Part shown: positions 1 through 12,549 of the stretch, piece after piece
Layout: each line of letters opens with the position of its first letter
How positions within the stretch are numbered: position 1 is the stretch's first letter
Source of the DNA: Tetrapyrgos nigripes
Lineage: Eukaryota > Basidiomycota > Agaricomycetes > Agaricales > Campanellaceae
Assembly: GCA_013368315.1 (NCBI GenBank)
Contig: JAACJM010000058.1
Span: forward strand, 248,001-312,000
DNA length: 64,000 nt
Reading direction: 5' to 3'
Notes under the pieces: model-generated
Told to the model about the DNA's origin: nothing
Database searches by the model: none
What the model saw: the letters and a program-made list of their open reading frames with translations, nothing else
Translations under genes and position numbers: made by a program

Positions 1-479
1 TGGAATCTGGATCGTCCTTTATTGTCCCGATTTCACATAGGGCGGAGTAAAGAGAAAGAAGTGAAATCTAATATATTGCTTTGTAGATACCTGCATCGTC
101 TCTCCTCAACAAGAAAATGGGCGGACAGATAATGGTGGTTTGAGTAAGAAGATCGTACAAAGTCGCGGCAAAAGCAAGGGGGTGGCGGACCGAATATCTG
201 GAACAGGGGGTGGGGGGGAGGGGGGGGTCTATGGTCTGGCCAAAACTTTTTTTGACAACCTTGGACTGACCGTCCCGGAACGTCCTATGAGGTGCTGATC
301 AACATCAACGGAGGTGGATAAATGTCAGTTAAAGTTTTAAGTAAGTTCCGAGGGTCTTCTAGTACAAGTTCGTAGCTACCTTATACATACAAACTGGTTG
401 GCGTACTGGAACAAAGATTTTTCAACCTTACTACAGCCTGCCTTCTCTACACATTGTCCATCACCATCACCATACCCAG
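1..479. other. Non-genic stretch with a G-rich run
   Basis: I see no convincing coding sequence here. Bases 206-227 are an almost pure G run on the plus strand, which could form a quadruplex. The rest is ordinary mixed-composition DNA. Confidence 0.5.
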
Positions 480-791
480 AAGAAAAAGGAACCCAGCGAA
501 TGGACAGCCAACAGTGTCCTTGTCTGTCCGGAGTGTAATGAGGAAGTACGAGTGGGTACCGGAGGCTACAAAAACCTGGACGGCCATATTGGAAAGTCTG
601 CGTGCAAAGCCAACCAACGAAAAGCATCGCTCTGGCCAGTCCCATTGCCATGTGGGCAACAAGAACATTCCCCCAGAGCGCGGCATCAATTGGAAGTGCA
701 ATTCTTGTCAAGAAATGGCTCACAAAAGACGAAGGGTCTAGTCAGTAGAGGATGGGTAGCATTATCTTGTCTTATCTTACAGTTTATCTAA
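480..791 (+). pseudogene. Fragment with a Cys2-His-Cys zinc-binding motif
   Basis: In the frame that ends at 791 the translation contains CPECNEEV, then GGYKNLDGHIGKSAC. The spacing is Cys-x2-Cys, about 17 residues, His, six residues, Cys. Small Cys/His modules of this kind recur in uncharacterised Agaricomycete proteins (recalled knowledge, not searched). A His-rich and Lys-rich stretch comes just before it. No start codon or clean splice site was found upstream, so this is probably the leftover of a larger gene or mobile element. The gene at 4914-5732 ends in a comparable module. It could be a chance motif in an open frame. Confidence 0.3.
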
Positions 792-2190
792 TCTTATCTG
801 GCTGATATACCATATATAGGGGGGGTCTGGGTAGGCCACAAAAATTTTTTATGAGTGGATGTAAAAAAAATTTTGGCCGCCACCCCCTTGGGCAAAAGTT
901 TAGAGGCGACGCCGTCACATCGGAGCTTAGACTCCCACCACCATCATCCAAATTGCAATCCAACCTATTCATACCGTCCATTCTCCACAAAAGTTGGACA
1001 ACACACTATATACACTTCAAGCTCGCCCTGTGACCGAGTCTTGTATTCTCAAAGTCGAAATAACGACTTCCACGCCGTCTACAACGACGAGCTCAAAAAT
1101 TTCTCCTCGTTCCGCGAGTTACTGCGTGACAGTCACGCAGTTCTCACGAATACCTTTGCGCTAGACCCCCCTCTCATTACACGCATACCGTCCGATCTGT
1201 CCTGCGTGGTGTTAAGATATACATTACTACAGCCTCCCCCATTACTATCCCCGTTACCTATCTCTCCTTCCTCTGCTCGAGACACACGCAATAGCTTCGT
1301 GTTGGCTCTCTCACCCTAGTCTTTGAGAAAATTCCATTATTCGTGCCACTCGAATATCGCCGCTAAAAGATGTCACCGATTACTGTACTTACATAGCATA
1401 CCTTTTCAGGTATCTTGGCGGTCGCCATGACCAGATGGATCTACAGCAGTTTAAACGTACTGTGAGCTCGTCCTCCCTGGAAGTGGTTGATCCCGGGACA
1501 ATGATGTACCTATTAGTATTACGTACAGTAGCTACATCGGGTTGCCTCCCGGACCCCCCGGCGTATCAGTTCTTGGTCCCAGCCTGGGTAATACACTCCT
1601 CCTCCTCCTAACGTAGACAAACCCCCGGATCCTCCTCTGCCGCGACGAAATGAACTCATCTTTATCCATCCCTTTCTCATGGTCTGTCTCGATATCGCGG
1701 AAATATCGAATTCTTCTCCCAGCATTGGATGGCAATGTCAACTAGCAACTGAGAAACAGCACAAGAAGAATGACTCGTGTTGCTGGGTTATTTCGTAACC
1801 TTTCTGGCTCCAGAAGAGGCTAATAGCCTACCGAAGTCTCGGTCTGTCGCTGGCTCATGCACTTTGCTCAGTGATGGTGATGAGTCGGTGAGTTTTTTCG
1901 TCTTTGTTTGCAGTATCTATTCTGACTGGCATACACTTCTGTGTCCAGAATGCAATCTATACCTATAGAACAGCAACTTTACGCCTTTACTTCCCCCCCG
2001 TCCTTTCACTTCTTTGCTTCCTAACACCTTAAACATCCCCTCTGCCTTATAACGGTCATCATCAGTATTTTGACAAATCTCTGGTCCGCTGGTGCCTGCC
2101 AAAATTTGGCGGGCGCCAGTGGAAACCAGTTACCAGATGCTAAGCGAGCTTAAGCGACCAGCCAAGTCAAAACTCCCACCAGTAGAAATC
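792..2190. other. No recognised gene
   Basis: Open frames such as 855-1319 (plus) exist but their translations match no family I know, show no domain pattern and have no convincing promoter or splice context. I see nothing functional that I can support. Confidence 0.4.
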
Positions 2191-2678
2191 TTACAGCGCT
2201 TTCGGAAAACCTTGTCCTCTGCAGTTTTTTCGAAGCCAAAAGTCGATGAGCGCCACCAAGTAAGCGATGTCTCGCCTAAGCGCCGCAGACGTCGACATGC
2301 GTATAGTAACTTAGTACCTTACATAGATTTCTATCAGGAAGAGAAAGGGAGAACTACGGGGGCAATGGTCGAGGACGTAGTCACAACTTATTACGCTAGT
2401 AGTAAAAATCCACCGAGAATGGGACATGTATCCTTCTTCAAGGAGCCATAGTGCCCTTACTTTCATATCCTCGCTGATGTACCGAATGACCATGGAAAGA
2501 AGGTATCGGAATACACAGCAGAATACGGTACATAGGAACTTACACAAATCTATGTACGGTCTTAAGCATGTACGTACATAGATGCCTGCATCGTCTACCT
2601 AGGCGAGACATCGCTTACTTGGTGGCGCTCGTCGACGAAAAAAACTGCAGAAGACAAGGTTTTCCGAAAACGCTGTAA
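2191..2678. repeat. Inverted repeat pair, arms of about 80-90 bp
   Basis: The stretch 2191-2280 reads, in reverse complement, as 2600-2678 with about 90 percent identity and a small indel inside the T-run. The arms are about 320 bp apart. The arms include the same coding-like peptide (FRKTLSSAV, then DERHQVSDVSP) in opposite orientations. This may be a foldback element or two head-to-head copies of an older repeat. Confidence 0.75.
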
Positions 2679-2879
2679 ATTGCGATGTGTGAAGCTTCCT
2701 CCCTGCTGATGCCCTCTGTAAGATGTTAGAATACGTTGATTTGTGTGTAAGACAATGTGTATGATAGGAATATAGGGCAGGATACAAGGGGAGGAAGATA
2801 CATGCACGCAAAATTATGGGTACCAGCCGAACCAGTGGGAAAGTCCGCCAGAACTTTGTCAAAACACTGATGATGCTCG

Positions 2880-3950
2880 AGCCCATGACTCATACCTAGT
2901 ACTCCCCCGCATCCAAATATTCTACCACCTCATACCTTTCTGCAGCCGACTATGGACGCATATACGGAGCCCGAGCATCTATGGAGGATTTTCACGACAT
3001 CATACTGCGGAATACTCGTTGGAAGCGTATAGGAACGTTAACCCGACCCAGACCACACGAACCCGTCGCCAATGGTCATTTCACCACTCAACCATTCCTT
3101 TCTCCCTCTACGCCTCGTCGCCAGTCATTATGCTCATCCTACACAACATCTTTATTACCATTGTTTCTCTTTTTCACCGAAATCGCCGAAACGAATTGGG
3201 TCACCTACTACCAACCGAAAAAAGATGAAGCTGTAGACTTGGCGGACTCGGAATGGAAAGTCGTGTCTGGCGCTACTATTAGTACCAGCGGTAATGGCCA
3301 TTGTTGTCGCGACTGAAGTGCTCCTGGTACCGGTAGCCAACTGGTACCTCCAGGTGGACCCAGGTCCTGGTGCAATTTGCGACATCCGTGTCGCCAATGC
3401 CTATCACGACACCGACGCAGGCTACACTTCTCCAATGGGCTCCTCGTGTCCCGTCAGCAGTCTTGGACGCCGTATGCTGCGAATTACACCCACAATTTGC
3501 TCTCAATCAGACTAAATTTTGCGACCACCCTATTCTCCCATACATCCGTTATACCTTCGACTACTTCTTCTGCATCCAAACGATCTACCAACTCATACTT
3601 TACGTTGCTGACAGTAGGGGCCGACGCAGAATTATGGTATCATGAACCAGGAGCGTTTATGGAGCATTTCTGCCTCTACCGATTTCTGAATTGACCACCC
3701 TACTCTCCCATACATCCGTTATACCTTCGACTACTTCTTCTGCATCCAAACGATCTACCAACTCATACTTTACGTTGCTGACAGTAGGGGCCGACGCAGA
3801 ATTATGGTATCATGAACCAGGAGCGTTTATGGAGCATTTCTGCCTCTACCGATTTCTGAATCCTCGTTGGCAGTTAATGGGAACTTTAACCCAACCCAGA
3901 CCACCGGAGTCCGTCGCCAGTCATGGCCCATTCACTCAACTATCCCCGTC
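2880..3950. repeat. Old direct repeat, second copy expanded by a 170-bp tandem duplication
   Basis: Bases 3523-3692 and 3693-3862 are a head-to-tail duplication with period 170. I saw one mismatch (position 3532 t against 3702 c). The region just after the second copy (3858-3950) is a diverged copy of 3008-3110, and 2900-3000 resembles the 170-bp unit. An old repeat of about 400 bp was therefore duplicated once long ago and part of it again recently. No protein family was recognised. Confidence 0.85.
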
Positions 3951-4816
3951 TTCTTCAAGCACCGTCTCAAATCTTTCCCTAATCCCTTCATCACTGTTCT
4001 TACCCTCTTCTCCACCTAAATTCCTTCAGCTCGTCTACATTGTCGTGGTCACAGTCATGCTGCGCACGGTGTTAGTCCTCGGCGCTCGCCATTGTACTCT
4101 TCCGGCCGTCGAGTTCCCCCACCTCCATCTTACAACTACGGATTAGTTAATGGTCGTGCGGCTGCTGTGGTGGTGAGATTTTGGCTGTGCTACCAACCCA
4201 AGGCGTGATTTCATAGGTGTAATCTAGGTGGCGAAGGAACTACAGTCTGGCTACAACTACAACTATGAGTACATTCAGCCATGTCGAAGTCGTAGCGGGC
4301 ATGAATCGGTGTATCCTCTTTCCACTGTCGTCGCAGACATTTATGCGTTGGAAGGTTGGAGGTTTATTGGTGGGTAGACGCATGGTACAGGCTCGAGTTT
4401 GAAAACGTGATTGGAGTAGGTGACTTGAGTCGTTGGCTTGAAGGCTACGGTGTGAGGTTGTGGTACGTGTATCATACGTGTACCGGACGTGCGAGCTTCA
4501 TGTATGTATATTGCTTTATCTTTGGCGTGGTCACCCATAGACACCATTACTACTTTATACATAAAACAGGAATGGGTCAATCAGATGAACTCTATTGGGA
4601 TTACAGCGCTTTTTGTCAGAGAGGTGGACCCACAACGACTACAAGGTGCTTGTGAAGGGTTTCCGGGTAGAGTTTTTGCTGATTTTTCACGCTTTAAGGC
4701 GGACCAATTAGGTTGAGCCTTTGTTGCTTCTTTTCTTGTAGGTTATCAAGGCTCTGTTTGTATCTTCGTGGCTAGTCTCTCCCTAATAGAGAAATTTGCT
4801 TTTAACCCCTGCGTGA

Positions 4817-4824
4817 TATATAAA
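4817..4824 (+). promoter_or_regulatory. TATA box of the 4914 gene
   Basis: TATATAAA lies about 90 bp before the ATG at 4914. Between them is a pyrimidine-rich stretch typical of fungal core promoters and 5' leaders. No known operator was seen. Confidence 0.5.
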
Positions 4825-4913
4825 CCCGTCGCAGTGGCCTCAATCTTCCTCACTATCGTCCTCTTCAACCAATCACAGTCCTATCAGAGACGCTTCGTCT
4901 TATTCTTATTATC

Positions 4914-5732
4914 ATGTCTTCAAATGATCGAGATATCGACGTCGCCTGTGCAAGGTATTCCAGCCGGCGTGGTGTCTCTGCTCGTTCTCCTCCGCCTGTG
5001 TCTCCAGTGTCTCCATTTGGTACTGACGAGTGGAACCCGCTTGGTTTCCCGACTGACTCCACTGTGGATAATCCGTCATTCTCTGACGGTTATCCTTCCG
5101 CTGCCAGTGATACACGATTCTCTATACATTCCATATACCGACTAGGAGTCTCCGAGAGTCTCCAACAAGGAATGCAGTCATTCGATGCAACCGGGTACTA
5201 TCAGTCGCTCCCCCAAGGAACGCAGTTCTTCGATGCAACCAAGTACTATCAGTCACTTCCCCAAGGAACGCATTCGCTCAGTGCAACTGGGTACTATCAC
5301 TCAGTCCCCATTCCACGACCTCAAGGCAGTCAAATGGATACAGCTGCGTATCCATATTCTTGTCAGGGTGCACCGCCAGTGACTCCCTCATTTCTTCCCA
5401 GGTCAACCTTCAAGTTCCAAGTTGCACCAGCATCTACCACCGATACATTAGCTGAGTGCTATCAACCTCTAGCAAAGATCGAGGAAAGAGTCCAAAAGCT
5501 GCCAGAGTCCGAGCGCTTATATGAGGGTACTAAGGATCCGGACCTACGTTTTTGCTACCAAGTTTTAGATAGGGATCCACACGTATTGCACTTTACCTCC
5601 ACAATGGTACAATGTGCAAGGTGTGACACAGTTGTCAAGCTCGAGGGTAAGCACCTCAATATGTGGAAGGAGCACAGGGAATGGTGTCTGCAGAGACTGC
5701 TAAACTCAAGCTATAGAGAACTGAACCGTTAA
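4914..5732 (+). CDS. Hypothetical protein with 16-aa repeats and a C-terminal Cys/His module
   Basis: Single-exon frame of 272 residues. I do not recognise a named family. The N-terminal third is rich in Ser, Pro and Asp and looks disordered. Residues 85-132 are three head-to-tail copies of a 16-residue repeat with the shared pattern ATxYYxSxPQGT (48 bp each, 5166-5309). The C-terminal part is more globular and ends in CARC, then about 20 residues including Trp, then HREWC. This resembles a Cys2-His-Cys zinc module found at the ends of many uncharacterised Agaricomycete proteins. Support for it being real comes from a TATA box 90 bp upstream and the uninterrupted frame. It could act in nucleic-acid or protein binding, but that is only inference. 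Confidence 0.6.
   Translation: MSSNDRDIDVACARYSSRRGVSARSPPPVSPVSPFGTDEWNPLGFPTDSTVDNPSFSDGYPSAASDTRFSIHSIYRLGVSESLQQGMQSFDATGYYQSLPQGTQFFDATKYYQSLPQGTHSLSATGYYHSVPIPRPQGSQMDTAAYPYSCQGAPPVTPSFLPRSTFKFQVAPASTTDTLAECYQPLAKIEERVQKLPESERLYEGTKDPDLRFCYQVLDRDPHVLHFTSTMVQCARCDTVVKLEGKHLNMWKEHREWCLQRLLNSSYRELNR
5166..5309 (+). repeat. 48-bp coding minisatellite, three copies
   Basis: Three in-frame 48-bp units encode QGMQSFDATGYYQSLP and two variants. Differences are mostly single-base changes, so the array is likely to vary in copy number between strains. Confidence 0.8.
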
Positions 5733-7195
5733 GTACCTGAACAAGTAACGACAAAGTAACGAACTGCTGCACCCAGAACATGGTGTATCTATATGGTCAC
5801 ACTTCCCTTGTACATTAGCGAATTAGTATGGTACATCACCAATATTGTAGTAGTAAGTTGATACTCAACTGTCCCCTGGCTAACGTTTCCCTATCCCGTC
5901 ATTCTCGTTGTTTTGTCCCAGCTCTGTCAATAATTCCTATAGAATTTAGTCTCGCATTTGTCCAATCTCAAATTTCAATCCAATTTTTGTCAGATTCACC
6001 AGTACTGATACTTACTTATCTTATAACTTTCTAACACTGACGTTCCCTCTGCAACAATGTTACATGATGAATGGGTTCATCTAAAACCTGAAATGGATCG
6101 AGAAACAACGCTTGAACACAACTTGAGACGTCGCCGCGCGGCAACGCCGTCGCGTTGACATCCTAACATGAACAAATACAAACTCCCTTTTTTCTGACCA
6201 TTCACCATTGCCCTTTTGCTTCCTCTGCAGTGAGTTGTCAATCTGGCGGAATTTTTTAACTTATGGCTCCCTGTCCATATGCATTTTATGTGCCAGAGCT
6301 TTTCTCAAGTGTAGGTAAGATTGCTATACTGCTGTCTTCTTTACATTTTTTGGTCAGTGAAGCCATTATACATTCATTTCCCTTGACAGACTATTGACCA
6401 CTTCATCACCTATTTTCAGGAAAGAAGACATTCAGGCTTTCTTTCAGTTCACCAGTCATCGCACAAGCTATCCTAATTCTCCAAGTTCTCTTTTTGCTAT
6501 GTCTCGGTCTCAAAGCTTTGCCTCAAGATATCTATGCTGTCAAATCATCAAGGATCGTCATCATGATGTTGCCGGAACTACACAGATTCAGGACTATGCA
6601 TACTGGTTTTTCAGTCAGAAGAGTGATGTCAGGGCTGAAGATAGGAAGGCCTATGAGAGCCTGTGTTGCATGGAAGATTTCCACTGGTGAGTTCTGCTTG
6701 GTTGTTACAAATTGACCAAAACCTGATGCTGATGACTGGTGTTTCCTCAAGGGGCCGCTAGTGGGCAGAAGCACAGTGAGTGTTGTGGTGAGTGTTGTGG
6801 TGAGTTGTTGTGGTAGTATGTAGTGTGTGAATAAAGTGGTGATATACCCATAGTAAAGTTGGTACAAGTGGCTGAATAAAGTTGTTGGTGGGATTGTTGA
6901 TAATTGTGACACCAATGAGTCTGTCTGAGACTAATATTCCATAGTAGAAAGGTCTTGTTGTGCAAAATATCAAGCTAAGGTACATGAGTGTGTATCTAAG
7001 TCTTATATACCTATCTACTGTATATACCTGTGCTACACTGTGCATTGCTGCACATTACTGTGCAATCCTGCGCACTGCTATGGAGATAAATAATTATATA
7101 GTCTTATGCAAGTACTGCCTGTGCACTGCCCCAGGCCTGGGTGTAGCCATGGAACTTGTTCACATCGTAACAGTTGAACCAATAGTTGTATATCC
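5733..7195. other. AT-rich non-genic DNA
   Basis: Short open frames only. From 6775 to 6850 there is a run of GTGGTGAGTGTTGTG-like copies. I found no family match, promoter or splice structure worth calling a gene. Confidence 0.5.
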
Positions 7196-9672
7196 CAGAA
7201 AATCGCAATGATAATAAAACATATTCACTTACTTGAACCTGGTTTGACAGAGTCTATCTGCGTAAGACTCCTCGATCAGTACTAGTAAAAGAACAGAGCT
7301 GTGGCTCCATACTAGTAAATACTCAATCACGAGTGAATGGCAAAGTGATGCACCTTGATACCCATGCCAGGAGACTCATAACCAAAAGATACGAGCAGTG
7401 GTAGCATTAAAGAATAAGAAATGAGTCAAGAACAAGCACAGGGAAGCTCAACAAAGAGAAAAGTAACAAGAGAAGAATAGAAATTGATGCGCTAATAGGC
7501 CGTTTCTCTAGTAAGTGCCCTTAGCACACAGAACACAACCAGGAAAACCTATATGATTTGTTTTGCAAGCGTATCTAGTAAGTAGAATACTCTTCAATTT
7601 AGTCCACAGTTTGGAGATCTTTTGGGGGATTTTTGTAAAGGTCTGCACGAAGGCACACACAAAAGCTATTGCCACAAAACACACAAATGCACGAAGGCAC
7701 ACACACAATATCAGTTCAACCAGTTCAATTCTATTTGAAGGCGCCAATGCCTTAGACACAGTTTCCAAGTCTCGAGGACACAAGTTATAAACACAAAACA
7801 ACCAACAAATATATTCAACACTAATTTGACCAACACTTGTATGTTTAGACTCCACGCGAGTATGATAAGTTTGTTTAGAAGCTCTTGTCTGTGTTTCACA
7901 GTCTCTACCACTGAATAGGGAGAATCCTGATACTCTACAGTCCATTGCTTGGGTAGCTACTAGTAATACCTGGTCCTTTTATACTACTTGTAGCTACAAC
8001 TATACAGTTTTACATTTCTTTTCAATGTCCGCTAAAATATATCAACAAAAACAGAAAACCTACTCTAACTGCTAGTCCGTGAGCATAGTAACTACTGGAT
8101 CTAGTAGGTACCTTCTAATTAGGGTATACAGGAAACTTGAATATTATCTAATTTTTGTAGTAGGGATTTCTCTGTCCCTTGCTCCACTCTCTTTACTAGT
8201 AGGGTACTCTCTGGTACTGGTGGCTGTAGCCTACCTGACTCAGATAGCTCCACTTATGACTACCCTTCAGAATACCGCTAATCCTGTGGGTTTAGGGTAC
8301 TCTCGTATCTAGTTTCCGCCTCTCGTTCTCTATAGCTTTGAATGTATACTTATCCCTTTATACTGCTAGTTAAACTTGTACACCGCTAATCCGAGTCCAG
8401 CTCTTCAATAGTAATGCTCAAGCCTTACAAACTAGCGTAGTATACCAAAGGATGGTATCGTACTCATCTTTAAGATGCTAAACTGTAGTGATCTCTGGTA
8501 AGTACTGCTTTCGGTAATACTTATGCCCGAATCAGTAATCCAGCTGATTTGGATCTCCTTATGTTTGTGACTTCGCAACACTTTTAGATACTTAGTATCG
8601 TTGCCGCTAGTCCATCCCTTGTGTACCATCTGAAAGCTATGGATTCTAGCTTTCTATTGATATAACTATTGTACCACTTTTCTATCTTAACCATCTGTAG
8701 ATATGCACCGCAAGTTTGTATACATCCAGGTTAGAATCCCGAATATCCGAATTGTCTGATGATGACGTGTCCTTTCGGATCTAGCGGTCTAAGCCTTCGA
8801 TCTGGGTTTGTAATGCCAACGTGTAACCGTGAATAGGGGCATTTCTCCTCCTTCTCTATCCCTTGAGTTGTACTAGCGGTATTAGTTATAATACTTTGAA
8901 CAAGTCTTATTCTTATCCGTAAGTATTGCCCATTAACATCCCTTAGGTTATACACCTAATTCCTAGTACTTTGACTAGCAGTTCGGGACTCACTCTAGTC
9001 CTTATTATCCATTTAAGAGTATCTTAGACATGTATAAGCACTAGTTTTGGGTTATTTACCGTGAATTTGTATGGCGTATCAGCGCCCACAGTTCTGAGGC
9101 AGAGGCCACACTTACCAAATTAGAGTACAAGAATTCAAAACTCATTTGAGTCATTCAACACATTGGAATGATGGAAGTTACCTTAGAGATGATGAACTAC
9201 CTTCCTGTGCCTGCAACTATGTATTCAGTTTTAGACTAAATTATTAGACATGTATATAAAGTACTCACCTGTAGATATGTACCACAGAAACCAACCGCCC
9301 CTGTTTGACACTAGAGAACCTCGTCTTTGGGTGGAATTAGAGAATATCATTGTGATTTGATTGTTATTTTGTGTTTGATCTTGAATAGAGGAATCCCAAC
9401 CTGCAGACTCGCAGTTAGTGTCACTGAGGAATCTCAGTTTAGAGCTTTATTGGAGGAATCTCCATTCAAGTGAATTCACCTATTCCAAACCTTACTACCT
9501 ACACAAACCATCATACCTTCTAGAGTGTGGACCTTTGCTCCCAAGTCCTTATCTCTCTGAGACCCCTTCAAACTTAAGGAGTCTTATTAAGTGTTTATTT
9601 GAGAGTTTTAGTAGTTTTCTATTGAAAGCTACATTTCTACCTACTACACTTACTAGCCCTATCACTGCCACG
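7196..9672 (+). repeat. Degenerate copy of the LTR-like family seen at 20420-21118, with about 1.8 kb inserted
   Basis: Bases 7196-7380 match 20425-20620, sharing for example CTGCGTAAGACTCCT and AGCTGTGGCTCCA. Bases 9240-9672 match 20765-21118, including GACATGTATATAA and the terminal AGCCCTATCA. The middle (about 7400-9240) has no partner in the other copy and is AT-rich without a recognised ORF. This is most simply a diverged LTR with something inserted in it. Confidence 0.6.
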
Positions 9673-10324
9673 TGTTGAACAGGGACAGTGGACCACTACA
9701 CCACCTTGCCCCCCACCTTTCTGAGTTGTCTCTTCAGCCTCCACTTTACTCGCAAGCTTTGCTTTGTATGTAATATGCCAAACTGAGGGCAACTGCCCCC
9801 ATCAAAATGTAGAGATTGTGAGTGAGCATGTGGGCTGTACATACATACAAACAAATGTTGGTAGTAGTAATATGTGTTAAGTGGGTGGGATGGGTGGACA
9901 GAAGAGAAAATGTGTAGACAGTTGGGGTCAAACTTGAACTGAAGAATAAGCAATGAATCAAATTATATATATATGTAATGGATCATACTGGTGTATGATG
10001 AGCCTCCACTGCAAACCGCAGCACTTGCTGCAACCGATCCTTGGAAAATGTTGAAACAAATAAATCAGAAACATAAATGAAATGATGAATAGATGTTTGA
10101 GAGAGGGGTATCAGATATGGCTCCACTTGCTATTTGCAGAGGCCTCCAAAGGTGCAAGCACCTTTTCTTGTCTCTCTGGTGGTGTGGAGGACCAAAATGG
10201 ATTGCCAGGTGGTTGTGCCCTTCGTTCATGGACCAAGGTGACTGAGAAGGAGGGAGGAGATGTAGAAAGGGTCTTGAAGGGAACAGAGAGGCAGGGGAAG
10301 AGTATGGGTGGGAAAGATCTGTGA
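9673..10324. other. Non-genic DNA before the LINE remnant
   Basis: A mixed, partly purine-rich region leads into the ORF1-like frame. A TA dinucleotide run is at 9964-9975. A broken frame at 10082-10324 may be the upstream part of the same ORF1-like sequence, separated by a stop codon at 10322. Confidence 0.4.
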
Positions 10325-10978
10325 GCAGAGGATGATCAGCAGGGGGATGATGAAGGTCAGGAGGTGGGAAGTGATAGAAAAACAAAGCTGGGCAAGTTGA
10401 AGAAGAAAACAGAGGGGAAGAAGGCAAAGGAGAAAGAGAAGGAGGTGGAAGTAGGGGAAGTGGTGGGGAGGGATGTGACACCTATGCCTGCTCAGGCTGG
10501 GACTATCAAGGCTCTGGGGGAATTGGTAGAGCATTCCAATGCACTGTACAATCAGCAGATCCTAGATCTGGAGAGAGGACTTACAGATGTTTGTGCCCTG
10601 CACACCAGTGTCCTTAGCATGGTATGCACAACAGAGTCAGCAGTCAGGTCTCTGGTTGCTCACTCTGAAAGGCTATCACATGTCGCAGAGAGTCTCTCAG
10701 AGGCCTCTCTTTGTACCTACCCACTCATCAAGTGGTTCTTGAATCAGCATGAGGATTCTGCTCTGGCAGGACCAATCTCTCAGTCTGAGACTACATTGAA
10801 GTGGTCTAGAGAGCCCTCCCCCAGTGTCAACTTGCCTCATAGCAAGAAGTCTAAGGGGGTTGTGTCTTCTCATAAACCCCACTTGGCTCCATTGAGTAGA
10901 GGTGCTACTCTGTTATTGGGTTCAAGTGTACAGGGCAGTACTACACTCAACCATCTCATGGGGTACAGGGGGGGTTGA
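10325..10978 (+). pseudogene. ORF1-like fragment of a non-LTR retrotransposon
   Basis: Open frame of about 217 residues that begins right after a stop and has no in-frame ATG at its start, so it is a fragment. The N-terminal part is strongly Lys/Glu-rich. The middle has Leu, Ala, Ser and Glu in a pattern that suggests coiled coil. The end is Ser/Pro-rich. It lies before an endonuclease-like region in the same orientation, the arrangement of ORF1 in LINEs, although an LTR-like repeat (11071-11577) now sits between them. No RNA-binding zinc knuckle is visible. The assignment rests mainly on position. Confidence 0.35.
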
Positions 10979-11070
10979 GTGGCCACAACAGTTCATCTGG
11001 AACAAGGGTGGGACATACTAGCATTACTAGTACTCACCACCAAGAGGAGTCTATTCCTACTCCATCAACT

Positions 11071-11577
11071 CATTCCTTGTGTTTGTCATGAACTGCTACA
11101 GTTCTTTGCCCTCCTTCATCTTTTACTTCATTATCAAACCCTTTCTCTGATCATTCATCCATTGCATTTCCTTGATAAACCCTTCAACCTTATATTTCTG
11201 ACTTTGAACTTCATAAAACCTGTCAAACTCTATAATAACTGTAGATCAATCTTCCCATCTTTCTTATCTCATATCCATTCTTCCTATCTTTAACTTGATT
11301 GATCTGATCTTCCTATCTTTCTCAACCATATGGTACCATTCTATTTTTATTTACTTTTCCCATCCCTTTGCATTTCTCATATATACTCAAGATCTCTTGT
11401 AACTAATTCCCCAGTTCGTTCACTTTGTCTCCACTCCGTACTACTACTACGCAGTGTAGAGCCTAGTCAGCTTACTCGTCTTTCTCCATCTATACCTCTC
11501 TCAATTTATCTGTCTTGTATCTGCTCTCTTATCATGTGACTTGGGTGGTTATTTGAGTGTATCAGCAACCTTGACAG
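11071..11577 (+). repeat. Solo-LTR-like repeat, copy 1 (partner at 53775-54247)
   Basis: About 490 bp align with 53775-54247 at roughly 80-85 percent by eye. Shared blocks include GAACCTGTCAAACTCTATAA-like sequence and AGTGTAGAGCCTAGTCAGCTTACTC. Both copies end at the same ATCARCAACCTTGACA. The sharp shared right end and the lack of an internal ORF fit a solo LTR. No target-site duplication was found. Confidence 0.65.
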
Positions 11578-11898
11578 TGTTTGGATCCCAGCATTATCTG
11601 CTCCTATGCCTTTGTGGGTAAGGCTCACTGGTCAGATGAGTTCCAGGACCAGTTTACACAGCTCTAGAATCAAGTAGGCACATCCCCATTTCATGCAGAG
11701 CCACTGTCAGTTTCTATAGCTGGTATCTCAAAGCAGGACAAGCTCTTCTTGTGAATCACTTTTTAGCAGTGCAAAGATGCTCATAGCTTTATGGACTGTT
11801 GGAATAATGCTAGAACCACTTTTGTAGATGCTGCAGATTGTAGTACTGCAGCTGTACATAATCTGCAATAGGGACTTGCAACTGGGTTTGGTGACAAT

Positions 11899-12545
11899 GT
11901 GCAGTCTTCATCAAGTACAGATGTATCTGTAGATACCCTCTCTGTAATATCATGGAATCTCGATGGTGCTGTACATTTGTTCCTTCCTTGTCAGGATTTT
12001 TGGGAGACTCTGGATGATCCAGATATAGTGTTCTCTCAAGAGACTCATCTGGCACCAGGTGAGGAAGACTACATAGACATCCTCAAAAGGTTTCCACTTC
12101 TTTCCACTTGCCACAGGGTGGAGTAGCAGCTCTTATCTGTTCAGACCTGGATTATCAAGTCTTACACAGTATGTGTTCACCAGCTATTCAGGTATTGATA
12201 GTGAACAGCTGTTACTTTGTGAATGCTTACATTCTCCCAGAGTATTCTAAGACTATGTGGGAGGGGTGGGCAGATGTTCACCTGTGGGATGCTCTTCAGG
12301 AACTTGTAACCAAACTCACAAGTATGGATGTATAGTTTTATGTATTAGGGGACATCAATGCATGCATTGGGGGAATCAGGTGGCAGCCCACCACCCACCA
12401 CATGTGTCACCTGATTCTGTCATCTGTACACAAGGACAAGAACTCCTTGAATCGAGTCTTCACTGTGACTTAGTCATCACAAATGGTGCAGTCTCAGGGA
12501 ACAACACAAGGTGGATGGGACTGCCATCTAATACATGTGTACAAA
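11899..12545 (+). pseudogene. LINE endonuclease (EEP/AP-like) domain, frameshifted
   Basis: Three overlapping frames together give an exonuclease-endonuclease-phosphatase domain of a non-LTR retrotransposon. The motifs, in order, are ISWNLDG, VFSQETHL (with the catalytic Glu), GGVAALI, LGDINACIGG (the GDxN motif), and LLESSLHCDLVITNGAV. The frame changes near 12110 and 12335-12360, where a TAG stop also occurs. The element cannot encode an intact protein. It is followed by the C-terminal part of the polyprotein with no reverse transcriptase between them. Confidence 0.75.
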
Positions 12546-12549
12546 ATTA

